From: an uncultured Paraglaciecola sp.
GTDB lineage: Bacteria; Pseudomonadota; Gammaproteobacteria; Enterobacterales; Alteromonadaceae
Direction of reading: 5' to 3'
Assembly: GCA_905479025.1 (NCBI GenBank)
Contig: CAJQKX010000416.1
Span: 1-5,622, forward strand
DNA length: 5,622 bases
Position numbers and translations under genes: made by a program. The notes under the pieces were generated by a model that was not told the DNA's origin, did no database searches, and saw only the letters and a list, made by a program, of their open reading frames with translations. This document shows, one piece after another, positions 1-5,622 of the stretch (the stretch's first letter is position 1; each line of letters begins with the position of its first letter).

Positions 1-1031
1 GTACCGCTTGTGTGGTGCGTGCTGGAAATGAGCACGGTTTATTGTATAACCAACAGCAACGGCTCTGGTACATAGGTCAAATGTTTCGCCATGAACGTCC
101 CCAAAAAGGACGATACAGGCAGTTTCATCAATTTGGCGTAGAAGTATTTGGTTTAGCTGGACCAGATATCGATGCTGAAGTGATATTGCTTAGTGCAAGG
201 TTATGGGAAAAGTTTGGGATCAGCCAAAACGTCACGTTAGAAATAAATTCTCTTGGTTCAACTGAAGCTAGAGCGTCTTATAAAGAACAACTAGTGGCAT
301 TTCTGAAGACTCGTGAATCTGAGTTAGATGAAGATAGTTTAAGACGACTACAGACCAACCCATTGCGTGTGCTTGATAGTAAAAACCCACAAGTACAAAA
401 AGCTGTAAAAGATGCCCCTCAACTGATTGATTGCCTTGATGAAGAATCAGCTAAACATTTTCAAGGATTATGTGAACGTTTAGATAACCTAGGTATCAAA
501 TACCGCGTTAACCCTGCTTTGGTGCGTGGGCTTGATTATTACAATCGTACAGTATTTGAATGGGTCACTGATAGTTTAGGCTCTCAAGGAACCGTCTGTG
601 CTGGTGGTAGGTATGATGGTTTAGTTGAACAACTTGGCGGTAAAGCCACTCAGGGTGTAGGTTTTGCCATGGGACTAGAACGTTTAGTGTTAATGCTACA
701 AACATTAAAATTGGATAAAGATTTAGCTTCGGTAGTAGATATTTATGTCACAGCCATGGATGAATCTGTTGAGTTATATGCTAGACAAGTCAGTGAAAAA
801 TTAAGAGACGCCTTACCACAGATAAAATTGATGAATCATTGCGGTGGTGGCAATTTTAAGAAACAGATGAAACGAGCCGATCAAAGTGGTGCAAGTATCG
901 CTTTTATAATCGGTCAGGATGAGATGGAGACACAGCAAGTTGCAGTTAAATACTTACGAGAAAAGCAACCACAAGAAATAGTTTCAATTAACGAATTAAC
1001 TCACTTTACGCAAAAACTATTTAACGTCTAA
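1..1031 (+). CDS. hisS: Histidyl-tRNA synthetase (HisRS), 5'-truncated by window edge
   Basis: Class II aminoacyl-tRNA synthetase that activates histidine with ATP and loads it onto tRNA-His in the cytoplasm. The reading frame is open from the left edge (first whole codon at 3) and ends at TAA 1029-1031, giving 342 visible residues. Class II motif 2 ([14 protein letters not shown]) starts at 84. The histidine-binding segments LVRGLDYY (519-542) and GGRYDGL (603-623) and motif 3 GFAMGLERL (660-686) follow. The anticodon-binding domain fills roughly 730-1028 and includes GGGNFKKQ. Aligning the motif 2 arginine with E. coli Arg113 puts the LVRGLDYY arginine exactly at the Arg259 position, so about 84 N-terminal residues, including motif 1, lie outside the window. 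Only the tail after the last domain looks divergent; no damage is seen. It is the first visible gene of a same-strand run with yfgM and bamB, as in E. coli. Confidence 0.97.
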   Translation, partial: TACVVRAGNEHGLLYNQQQRLWYIGQMFRHERPQKGRYRQFHQFGVEVFGLAGPDIDAEVILLSARLWEKFGISQNVTLEINSLGSTEARASYKEQLVAFLKTRESELDEDSLRRLQTNPLRVLDSKNPQVQKAVKDAPQLIDCLDEESAKHFQGLCERLDNLGIKYRVNPALVRGLDYYNRTVFEWVTDSLGSQGTVCAGGRYDGLVEQLGGKATQGVGFAMGLERLVLMLQTLKLDKDLASVVDIYVTAMDESVELYARQVSEKLRDALPQIKLMNHCGGGNFKKQMKRADQSGASIAFIIGQDEMETQQVAVKYLREKQPQEIVSINELTHFTQKLFNV

Positions 1032-1091
1032 AAGCGTAAATTTCTGAATTAACATTATGTGCCATTAAACTTTCGATGGCCAAGTAGTAAT

Positions 1092-1095
1092 AGGA
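1092..1095 (+). promoter_or_regulatory. Ribosome binding site of yfgM
   Basis: AGGA lies 7 bases before the ATG at 1103 but only 4 bases before the in-frame ATG at 1100. The spacing favours the second of the two adjacent ATG codons as the start of yfgM. Confidence 0.55.
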
Positions 1096-1102
1096 ATGGA
1101 TG

Positions 1103-1726
1103 ATGGAACAGTACGAAACAGAAGAACAACAAGTTGAAGCCATTAAACGCTTTTGGAAAGAAAATGGCTTATCGCTAGTTATTGGTGCGTTATTAGGCTT
1201 GGGTGGACTTTTAGGGTGGCGCTATTATAACGACTCACAAATTGAAGCAAAAGAGCAAGCATCTTTTGCTTATCAGAAGGCCTCTGAAGAATTAAAAAAA
1301 GGTGAGATGGGTTTTGGTCAAGCCAAGTCTTTTATCGATAGTCATAGTGACACAGGTTATGCCATATTAATGGCATTGGAAATGGCACAACAAGCCATCG
1401 AACGCAAAGACTTAGTTGAAGCGGCCAAACAACTTGAGTTTGTGGTCATCAATGCCAAATTATCAGCTGTTCAGTCAATAGCGCAACTTCGCTTAGCTCG
1501 TATTCAAATAGAACAAGGTGAATTTGAATTAGCCTTAACAAGTGCAAATAAGGTGTCAGACCAAGCATTTAAAGGCCAAATTCAAGAGGTTAAGGGGGAC
1601 GTATACCTATCTCAAGAGTTATTTGACAAAGCAAGAGCTGCTTATAGTGCTGCTTTGGAAACTAATAACCGTGATCAAGTCTTGAAAATGAAGCTAGATA
1701 ATTTAGCTGTTGCGGCAAATGGTTAA
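1103..1726 (+). CDS. yfgM: YfgM family membrane-anchored TPR-like protein, ancillary SecYEG translocon subunit
   Basis: A 207-residue protein, against 206 in E. coli. Family knowledge: YfgM is an inner-membrane protein with its bulk in the periplasm; it partners PpiD at SecYEG and helps newly exported proteins, and in E. coli it also affects the Rcs stress response. The cytoplasmic N-terminus MEQYETEEQQVEAIKRFW closely matches E. coli MEIYENENDQVEAVKRFF. One transmembrane helix covers about residues 23-42, is glycine-rich (G28, G32, G34, G35, G38) and ends in GWRYY. The remainder is alpha-helical and TPR-like, with AILMALEMAQQAIE at about 87-100 and LRLARIQIEQGEFELA at about 129-144. I chose ATG 1103 over ATG 1100 because the E. 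coli protein aligns from that Met with no extra residue and the AGGA is better spaced. It follows hisS by 71 bases without a terminator, and its end overlaps the likely start of bamB, so co-translation is plausible. Confidence 0.93.
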   Translation: MEQYETEEQQVEAIKRFWKENGLSLVIGALLGLGGLLGWRYYNDSQIEAKEQASFAYQKASEELKKGEMGFGQAKSFIDSHSDTGYAILMALEMAQQAIERKDLVEAAKQLEFVVINAKLSAVQSIAQLRLARIQIEQGEFELALTSANKVSDQAFKGQIQEVKGDVYLSQELFDKARAAYSAALETNNRDQVLKMKLDNLAVAANG

Positions 1727-2966
1727 GGTGAAAATAGTGAAGCAATCTTTTTTATTAATATTGTTAATCAGTACTGTATTGTTATCAGGCTGTTCAACAA
1801 TAAGTAATTGGTTTTACGAAGAAGAAGAGTTAGAAGTTCGAAGGCTCAAGCCTATTCAAGTTCAATTTACCCCAACCGAAATTTGGTCAGCAGATCTAGG
1901 TGTTGGGATTGGTAAATTCTATTCAAAACTTAGGCCAGCAGTGGCTTATGACAAGGTATTTGCAGCGAACCGCCAAGGCCAAGTAAACGCATACGATCAA
2001 GCTACAGGTAAAAAGGTATGGTCTAAAAACTTTGCGATTTATGACGAGAAAGGTTTAACTTCAGGAGTAACCAATCTTTGGTCGAATGGTATGTCAGCTA
2101 AAATTGCTGGTGGTATTAGTGTTGCTTATGAAACGGTCTTTTTTGGTACTGAGAATGGTGAAGTTGTGGCACTGGATGCCAATACCGGCGAACAAAAGTG
2201 GATTACAATGGTAAAGGGAGAAGTCTTGGCTTCCCCTGCGATTGATGCGGGTATTGTGTTGGTTAACACAGGTTCTGGATTTATATTTGCCTTAAATGCA
2301 GATGATGGCAAGGAAGTTTGGTCGTCAGAGTCTGATGTGCCACCGTTATCATTGCGTGGTACATCTTCCCCAGCTGCGGTTAACGGTGGTGCTATTAGGG
2401 GTACTGCAACCGGCAAACTGATAGTTAATATTCTTGAAACTGGTCAGACTGCTTGGGAGCAAGTCATTTCAGCTGCCACAGGCGTGACAGAGTTAGAACG
2501 AATTGTTGATATTGATAGCGAGCCTTTAGTGGCCGGTGGTAATGTTTACGTCATTTCATATAATGGTTCTGTTGCTGCTGTTGAATTGCGCACAGGGCGT
2601 GTTATTTGGAAACGTGAATACAAGTCATTTAGACGTTTATCATTGTCGGGCAACACACTATATTTAGTCGATGTAAACAGTAGCATTTATGCATTAGACA
2701 GTCGTAATGGTGTCGAGTTATGGAGCCAAGGCGCACTTAAAGGACGCTTATTGACAGGGGTTACCCCCGTTGGCAACTATTTAGTGGCAGGCGATAAATT
2801 TGGCTATTTACATTGGTTTGACCAAGCTGATGGTAACGTTGTCGCCCGCTTAGAAGTGGGTGGTGATGACGAAGATGAAGGCATTTATCACTCGCCAGTG
2901 GTTGATGGAAACACCTTATACACCCAAACTCGAGATGGTAAATTAGTGGCTATTAAAACGCCATAA
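1719..2966 (+). CDS. bamB: BamB, outer-membrane protein assembly lipoprotein (beta-propeller)
   Basis: Lipoprotein subunit of the BAM complex that binds BamA and helps insert beta-barrel proteins into the outer membrane. From ATG 1719 the product has 415 residues: a basic N-terminus, a hydrophobic stretch at 11-22 and lipobox LLSGC with lipidated Cys25. Ser at +2 of the mature protein (no Asp) suggests sorting to the outer membrane. The rest is eight PQQ-like blades with repeated YALD..G..W-type strands (for example 85-101, 146-161, 188-201, 285-297, 322-335). Residues implicated in BamA binding in E. coli (L192, L194, R195, D246, D248) are all conserved as L210, L212, R213, D264 and D266, with a constant offset of 18. 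An acidic loop GGDDEDEG (381-388) has no clear E. coli match. The start is uncertain: ATG 1719 overlaps yfgM by 8 bases and lacks a good binding site, whereas GTG 1737 has AAGGTGA five bases upstream and would put the lipid Cys at 19 (20 in E. coli). GTG 1728 is also possible. Confidence 0.95.
   Translation: MVKVKIVKQSFLLILLISTVLLSGCSTISNWFYEEEELEVRRLKPIQVQFTPTEIWSADLGVGIGKFYSKLRPAVAYDKVFAANRQGQVNAYDQATGKKVWSKNFAIYDEKGLTSGVTNLWSNGMSAKIAGGISVAYETVFFGTENGEVVALDANTGEQKWITMVKGEVLASPAIDAGIVLVNTGSGFIFALNADDGKEVWSSESDVPPLSLRGTSSPAAVNGGAIRGTATGKLIVNILETGQTAWEQVISAATGVTELERIVDIDSEPLVAGGNVYVISYNGSVAAVELRTGRVIWKREYKSFRRLSLSGNTLYLVDVNSSIYALDSRNGVELWSQGALKGRLLTGVTPVGNYLVAGDKFGYLHWFDQADGNVVARLEVGGDDEDEGIYHSPVVDGNTLYTQTRDGKLVAIKTP
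1725..1731 (+). promoter_or_regulatory. Shine-Dalgarno-like AAGGTGA inside the yfgM/bamB junction
   Basis: AAGGTGA starts within the yfgM stop codon (1724-1726) and ends 5 bases before GTG 1737, an in-frame alternative start of bamB. It matches the tail of the consensus AGGAGGTGA. It supports a GTG start and translational coupling to yfgM, but does not rule out ATG 1719. Confidence 0.45.
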
Positions 2967-3012
2967 AACAAGTTTTGTGTGATTTCGCCAGAGGAACACA
3001 CTGATAATTTTT

Positions 3013-3042
3013 AACGGCTTGGAATTTTTCCAAGCCGTTTTT
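3013..3042 (+). terminator. Intrinsic-terminator-like hairpin between bamB and der
   Basis: A perfect 12-bp inverted repeat: AACGGCTTGGAA (3013-3024), loop TTT, then TTCCAAGCCGTT (3028-3039). A run of five T (3038-3042) closes it on the + strand. It sits 46 bases after the bamB stop, where a terminator for the hisS-yfgM-bamB transcript would be expected. It ends only 6 bases before the der ribosome binding site, so it may leak, or may act as a 5'-leader or stabilising hairpin of der mRNA instead. There is no matching A-run on its left, so termination of minus-strand transcripts is not expected. Confidence 0.8.
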
Positions 3043-3048
3043 GTCTAC

Positions 3049-3052
3049 AGGA
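3049..3052 (+). promoter_or_regulatory. Ribosome binding site of der
   Basis: AGGA (within ACAGGAT) lies 9 bases before ATG 3062. This supports that ATG rather than the in-frame TTG at 3041, which falls inside the T-run of the preceding hairpin. Confidence 0.55.
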
Positions 3053-3061
3053 TATGTATTT

Positions 3062-4513
3062 ATGTTACCCGTTGTTGCCTTAGTTGGCCGCCCAAACGTT
3101 GGAAAATCTACCTTATTTAATCGTCTAACACGCACACGAGATGCTTTGGTGGCTGATTTTCCTGGCTTAACTCGGGATAGAAAATACGGGCAAGCCAAAT
3201 ATGAAGGATTGCAATTTATTGTGGTTGATACTGGCGGCATTAGTGGCGATGAACAAGGCATTGATGTGGTTATGGCTGAACAATCCCTGTTGGCTATTGT
3301 AGAAGCTGACGTGGTGTTGTTTTTAGTGGATGCCCGAACGGGTATGACCGCTGCAGATCAAGGTATCGCTGAGCATCTTCGTAAACAAGAAAAGCCTGTT
3401 TATGTGGTTGCTAATAAAGTCGATGGGATTGATGGCGATAGTGAAAGTGCAGATTTCTTTGCCTTAGGGTTGGGTGATGTGAATCAAATTGCTGCAGCTC
3501 ACGGAAGGGGTGTAACACAATTACTGCAAAATTCTCTTACGCCTATTGCTGCACAATTCCCCGATATGCACATTCCCGAAGAAAGTGATGAAGAGCTTCA
3601 AGAGGAAGACGCCGATGAGCAACTCGCTAGATTGCAAGCTCTGCCTATAAAGTTAGCTATAGTGGGTAAGCCTAATGTGGGTAAGTCTACTCTTACTAAC
3701 CGTATCTTAGGCGAAGAACGAGTGGTGGTTTATGACGAACCTGGTACGACTAGAGACAGTATTTTTATTCCTATGGAACGTGACGAAAGAGAGTACATTC
3801 TGATTGATACAGCTGGTGTCAGAAGACGGCGAAATATCTCAGAAGCAGTGGAAAAATTTTCCATTGTAAAAACGTTGCAAGCTATTGAAGAATCGAATGT
3901 GGTGTTATTTGTAGTTGACGCTCAGGAAGGAATTACGGATCAAGATTTGAGTTTGTTAGGCTTTATTCTTAATGCCGGTCGATCGTTAGTTGTGGCAGTG
4001 AATAAATGGGATGGTCTTGATAAAACTATCAAAGAAGAAATCAAACGTGAGTTAGACAGACGTTTAGGTTTTATAGATTTTGCCCGCCTACATTTTATTT
4101 CAGCTTTACATGGCACGGGAGTCGGGCACTTATTTGAATCGGTGCAAGAAGCCTACGCTTCGGCAACTAAACGGGTTAATACTTCTATGTTAACGCGGAT
4201 CATGGACATGGCCCAAGAGGACCATCAGCCGCCTGTAGTGCGAGGCCGTCGTGTTAAAATGAAATATGCCCATGCGGGTGGATACAATCCTCCAATTGTC
4301 GTTATCCATGGTAATCAGCTAAAAGATTTACCGGATTCCTATAAACGTTACTTGATGAATTATTTCCGTAAATCATTAAAAGTCATGGGTACGCCAATCA
4401 AAATAGAGTTCAGAGAGAGCGCAAATCCTTTCCAAACAGATCACAGCAGTTTAAATGATTCACAACGTCGTAAGCGTAGGCAACTTATGCGTTTGCATAA
4501 AAATGCTAAATAA
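3062..4513 (+). CDS. der: Der (EngA), tandem-domain GTPase for 50S ribosome assembly
   Basis: Essential GTPase in maturation of the large ribosomal subunit, with two GTPase domains and a C-terminal KH-like domain; 483 residues against 490 in E. coli. First GTPase domain: P-loop GRPNVGKS (9-16), switch Thr37 in GLTRDR, DTGG (56-59), NKVD (118-121), G5-like AAAHGRG (144-150). An acidic linker, [14 protein letters not shown], covers 173-186 and is shorter than in E. coli. Second domain: GKPNVGKS (202-209), PGTTRDS (227-233), DTAG (249-252), NKWD (314-317), SALHG (347-351). The KH-like part runs from about 370, with [17 protein letters not shown] and a basic tail. All nucleotide-binding motifs are intact. 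ATG 3062 is preferred because [12 protein letters not shown] matches E. coli [12 protein letters not shown] and an AGGA lies upstream; the TTG at 3041 would add seven residues not found in the family. The gene follows bamB as in E. coli but is separated from it by the hairpin. Confidence 0.97.
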   Translation: MLPVVALVGRPNVGKSTLFNRLTRTRDALVADFPGLTRDRKYGQAKYEGLQFIVVDTGGISGDEQGIDVVMAEQSLLAIVEADVVLFLVDARTGMTAADQGIAEHLRKQEKPVYVVANKVDGIDGDSESADFFALGLGDVNQIAAAHGRGVTQLLQNSLTPIAAQFPDMHIPEESDEELQEEDADEQLARLQALPIKLAIVGKPNVGKSTLTNRILGEERVVVYDEPGTTRDSIFIPMERDEREYILIDTAGVRRRRNISEAVEKFSIVKTLQAIEESNVVLFVVDAQEGITDQDLSLLGFILNAGRSLVVAVNKWDGLDKTIKEEIKRELDRRLGFIDFARLHFISALHGTGVGHLFESVQEAYASATKRVNTSMLTRIMDMAQEDHQPPVVRGRRVKMKYAHAGGYNPPIVVIHGNQLKDLPDSYKRYLMNYFRKSLKVMGTPIKIEFRESANPFQTDHSSLNDSQRRKRRQLMRLHKNAK

Positions 4514-4530
4514 CATAACTAACCTTAATG

Positions 4531-4550
4531 AAAATGTGAGAGTCACTTTT
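4531..4550 (+). terminator. Weak, possibly bidirectional hairpin after der
   Basis: GTGA (4536-4539), loop GAG, TCAC (4543-4546), flanked by AAAA on the left and TTTT on the right. Three further A-T pairs can form past a T-T mismatch. It begins 17 bases after the der stop. The symmetric A- and T-runs would let it act for der on + and for anything running leftward from xseA on -. The 4-bp core is short, so termination is uncertain. Confidence 0.35.
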
Positions 4551-4594
4551 AATTTGTTTGATATGTCGATTGACGGTTCGGGACAGGCGCTGCT

Positions 4595-4789
4595 TTAGTT
4601 AATATTGTAGCCTGTTGCCATTGCATGGCTAGATTGTTTGTTTTCTGCTAGATATTTATCTACGAGTTCAAGTAAGTTAGTCGCTTTTTGTAAGGCTTAA
4701 AGTGAAGCCATCCGCGCAGTGGTAGCTATTTTCTCAAGCATTAAATATTCATTTTTGCTTTTGTGGATTGAAGATAGTGCCAAACCCAT
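4595..4789 (-). pseudogene. Interrupted small reading frame, unknown family (possible relic)
   Basis: On the minus strand, ATG at 4789-4787 opens a frame of 30 codons (MGLALSSIHKSKNEYLMLEK..., ending RMASL) to TAA at 4699-4697. The same frame then continues for 33 codons (ALQKATNLLELVDKYLAENK..., ending ATGYNIN) to TAA at 4597-4595. Joined, it would be a mainly helical protein of about 64 residues, with the single stop in the middle of a plausible helix (RMASL-stop-ALQKATNLLELVDKYL). The frame is open upstream to about 4834, overlapping the end of xseA in another frame, with a GTG at 4801-4799. The ribosome binding site is weak (GGG 7 bases before the ATG). I do not recognise the family. A once-coding gene with one nonsense change is possible; a chance frame in AT-rich spacer DNA is not excluded, nor is a real 30-residue peptide. 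Confidence 0.3.
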
Positions 4790-4826
4790 TATATTACCCA
4801 CAATTTCAGTTTTTTTAGTTGAGTGA

Positions 4827-5622
4827 TTATTTCTTTATCTGGTGAATTTCACTGTGTATTTCTCCGTCTGCTAAACGTGTTACTAATAGATCGCTCACTT
4901 GAACTTGTTGAGTACTTTTAACTATGTTTCCCTGCTTAAAACTAATGCTGTAACCCCGTGCCAAGGTCGCTAATGGACTCACGGTATTTAATAGATGCAT
5001 ATTATTGAATAACTTTTGCTGTTTGATTTCTACTAGTTGTTGGCAACTTCTTTGCAGCTTAGTTTGTAATTCCTGCAATCTTAGCTGATGACGTTGAAGC
5101 AGTTGCTGCGGTGATGATAAAGAGAGTCGATTTTGCATATGCTCTTGCTGTTGTTTCGCCTGTGTTAACTTCTGTTTAATTGCTGATTGTAAAGTGTATT
5201 GTAATTGATCGACATACTGACTTTTTTGCTCTAGCTGCTTTTGTGGGTGGTTTTGTAGTAGTCTCTGTTTTACGGCCTGATGCTGATGAATTAGTTCCTG
5301 TTGTAAACGGTGAAACGCTTTAAGTAACTTGTCTTGTAGGATTAAGGTTTTATTGCGCAAAGTAGATTGGTCTTGGCTCACCAGTTCGGCGGCGACTGAA
5401 GGTGTTGGAGCCCGCATATCTGCCACAAAATCAGCGATGCTCACATCTATTTCGTGACCGACTGCACTTATTATGGGAATGGAAGAGGCGAATATTGTTC
5501 TTGCCACCTGTTCACTATTAAAGCTCCAGAGATCTTCTAAAGAGCCACCACCTCTGCCAACAATTAACACATCCACTTCATTCCTGAGGTTAGCTTGAGT
5601 AACCGCGGCACAAATAAGCGAA
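4827..5622 (-). CDS. xseA: Exonuclease VII large subunit (XseA), N-terminus beyond window edge
   Basis: Catalytic subunit of exonuclease VII, which with many XseB copies degrades single-stranded DNA to oligonucleotides in repair. The frame is open from the right edge (first whole codon ends at 5621) to TAA 4829-4827, 264 visible residues. The catalytic-domain segments [13 protein letters not shown] (fragment residues 22-34) and [11 protein letters not shown] (55-65) are present. Fragment R23, H56 and D59 match E. coli catalytic R205, H238 and D241 with a constant offset of 182, so about 182 residues (the OB-fold domain and the early catalytic domain, including the D155 region) are missing on the right. 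A long Gln- and Lys-rich helical, coiled-coil region that binds XseB follows (about 85-210). The conserved C-terminal [11 protein letters not shown] motif and a short beta region end the protein. It is convergent with der, as in E. coli, and shows no internal damage. Confidence 0.96.
   Translation of the reverse strand, partial: SLICAAVTQANLRNEVDVLIVGRGGGSLEDLWSFNSEQVARTIFASSIPIISAVGHEIDVSIADFVADMRAPTPSVAAELVSQDQSTLRNKTLILQDKLLKAFHRLQQELIHQHQAVKQRLLQNHPQKQLEQKSQYVDQLQYTLQSAIKQKLTQAKQQQEHMQNRLSLSSPQQLLQRHQLRLQELQTKLQRSCQQLVEIKQQKLFNNMHLLNTVSPLATLARGYSISFKQGNIVKSTQQVQVSDLLVTRLADGEIHSEIHQIKK

Larger units (their letters stand above)
4514..4826. other. Convergent intergenic region between der and xseA
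   Basis: 313 bases, AT-rich, without an intact gene. E. coli has the zinc-ribbon gene yfgJ between der and xseA; no CxxC-type frame is visible here in either direction. Contents seen: the weak hairpin at 4531-4550, a small stem GCCAT-TGC-ATGGC at 4617-4629 followed by T-rich sequence, another small stem GGCTT/AAGCC at 4694-4709, and an interrupted minus-strand frame at 4595-4789. No promoter, tRNA or transposon end was recognised. Confidence 0.6.

Noticed and set aside
1061..1080. Inverted repeat GCCAT/ATGGC between hisS and yfgM as a terminator
   Set aside because: A 5-bp stem with a 10-base loop and no T-run; too weak to end transcription.
2126..2416. Minus-strand open frame of 96 codons inside bamB
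   Set aside because: It lies wholly inside a well-supported gene, is rich in Pro, Ser and Thr as expected of an antisense shadow, and resembles no family.
2977..3001. GTGTG...CACAC inverted repeat upstream of the der hairpin as an operator
   Set aside because: The arms are only 5 bp with a 15-base spacer and do not extend; likely chance.
3041..3061. Seven-residue N-terminal extension of der from TTG 3041
   Set aside because: The TTG lies in the T-run of the hairpin, has no binding site of its own, and the added residues are not found in E. coli Der; ATG 3062 aligns with the family start.
2953..3261. Minus-strand open frame of 102 codons across the bamB-der gap
   Set aside because: It runs antisense through the hairpin and the conserved P-loop codons of der, and has no recognisable motif or binding site.
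4617..4629. Hairpin GCCAT-TGC-ATGGC as the der terminator
   Set aside because: The stem is only 5 bp and the following sequence (TAGATTGTTTG...) is a broken T-run, over 100 bases past der; not enough to call.
4694..4709. Inverted repeat GGCTT/AAGCC as the xseA terminator
   Set aside because: The stem is 5 bp with a 6-base loop, and neither strand has a T-run after it.

Overview
The window carries a conserved chromosomal housekeeping block of a gammaproteobacterium. All five recognisable proteins (HisS, YfgM, BamB, Der, XseA) resemble the Escherichia coli ones over their whole visible length, and the order hisS-yfgM-bamB-der, with xseA facing it, is the gammaproteobacterial arrangement. The AT-leaning sequence and the details of the proteins suggest a marine Alteromonadales-type organism (Alteromonas, Glaciecola or Paraglaciecola relatives). 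That assignment is inference; there is no rRNA in the window to fix it.

Layout. Positions 1-1031 (+) hold the last four fifths of hisS (histidyl-tRNA synthetase), cut by the window edge. After a 71-base gap comes yfgM (1103-1726, +), a membrane-anchored TPR-like helper of the Sec translocon. It overlaps the start of bamB (to 2966, +), the beta-propeller lipoprotein of the outer-membrane BAM complex. A strong intrinsic-terminator-like hairpin lies at 3013-3042, only 6 bases before the ribosome binding site of der (3062-4513, +), the double-GTPase ribosome assembly factor. The stretch 4514-4826 has no intact gene; it holds a weak hairpin after der and an interrupted small reading frame on the minus strand. 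Positions 4827-5622 (-) hold the C-terminal part of xseA (exonuclease VII large subunit), convergent with der and cut by the right edge.

Working together. hisS, yfgM and bamB look like one co-transcribed run joining tRNA charging, secretion quality control and outer-membrane protein assembly. der is set apart from it by the hairpin. No mobile element, CRISPR array or RNA gene was found, and I see no convincing new biological system. The points most worth checking are the hairpin directly upstream of der, the broken small frame between der and xseA (where E. coli has yfgJ), and the unusual start of bamB.
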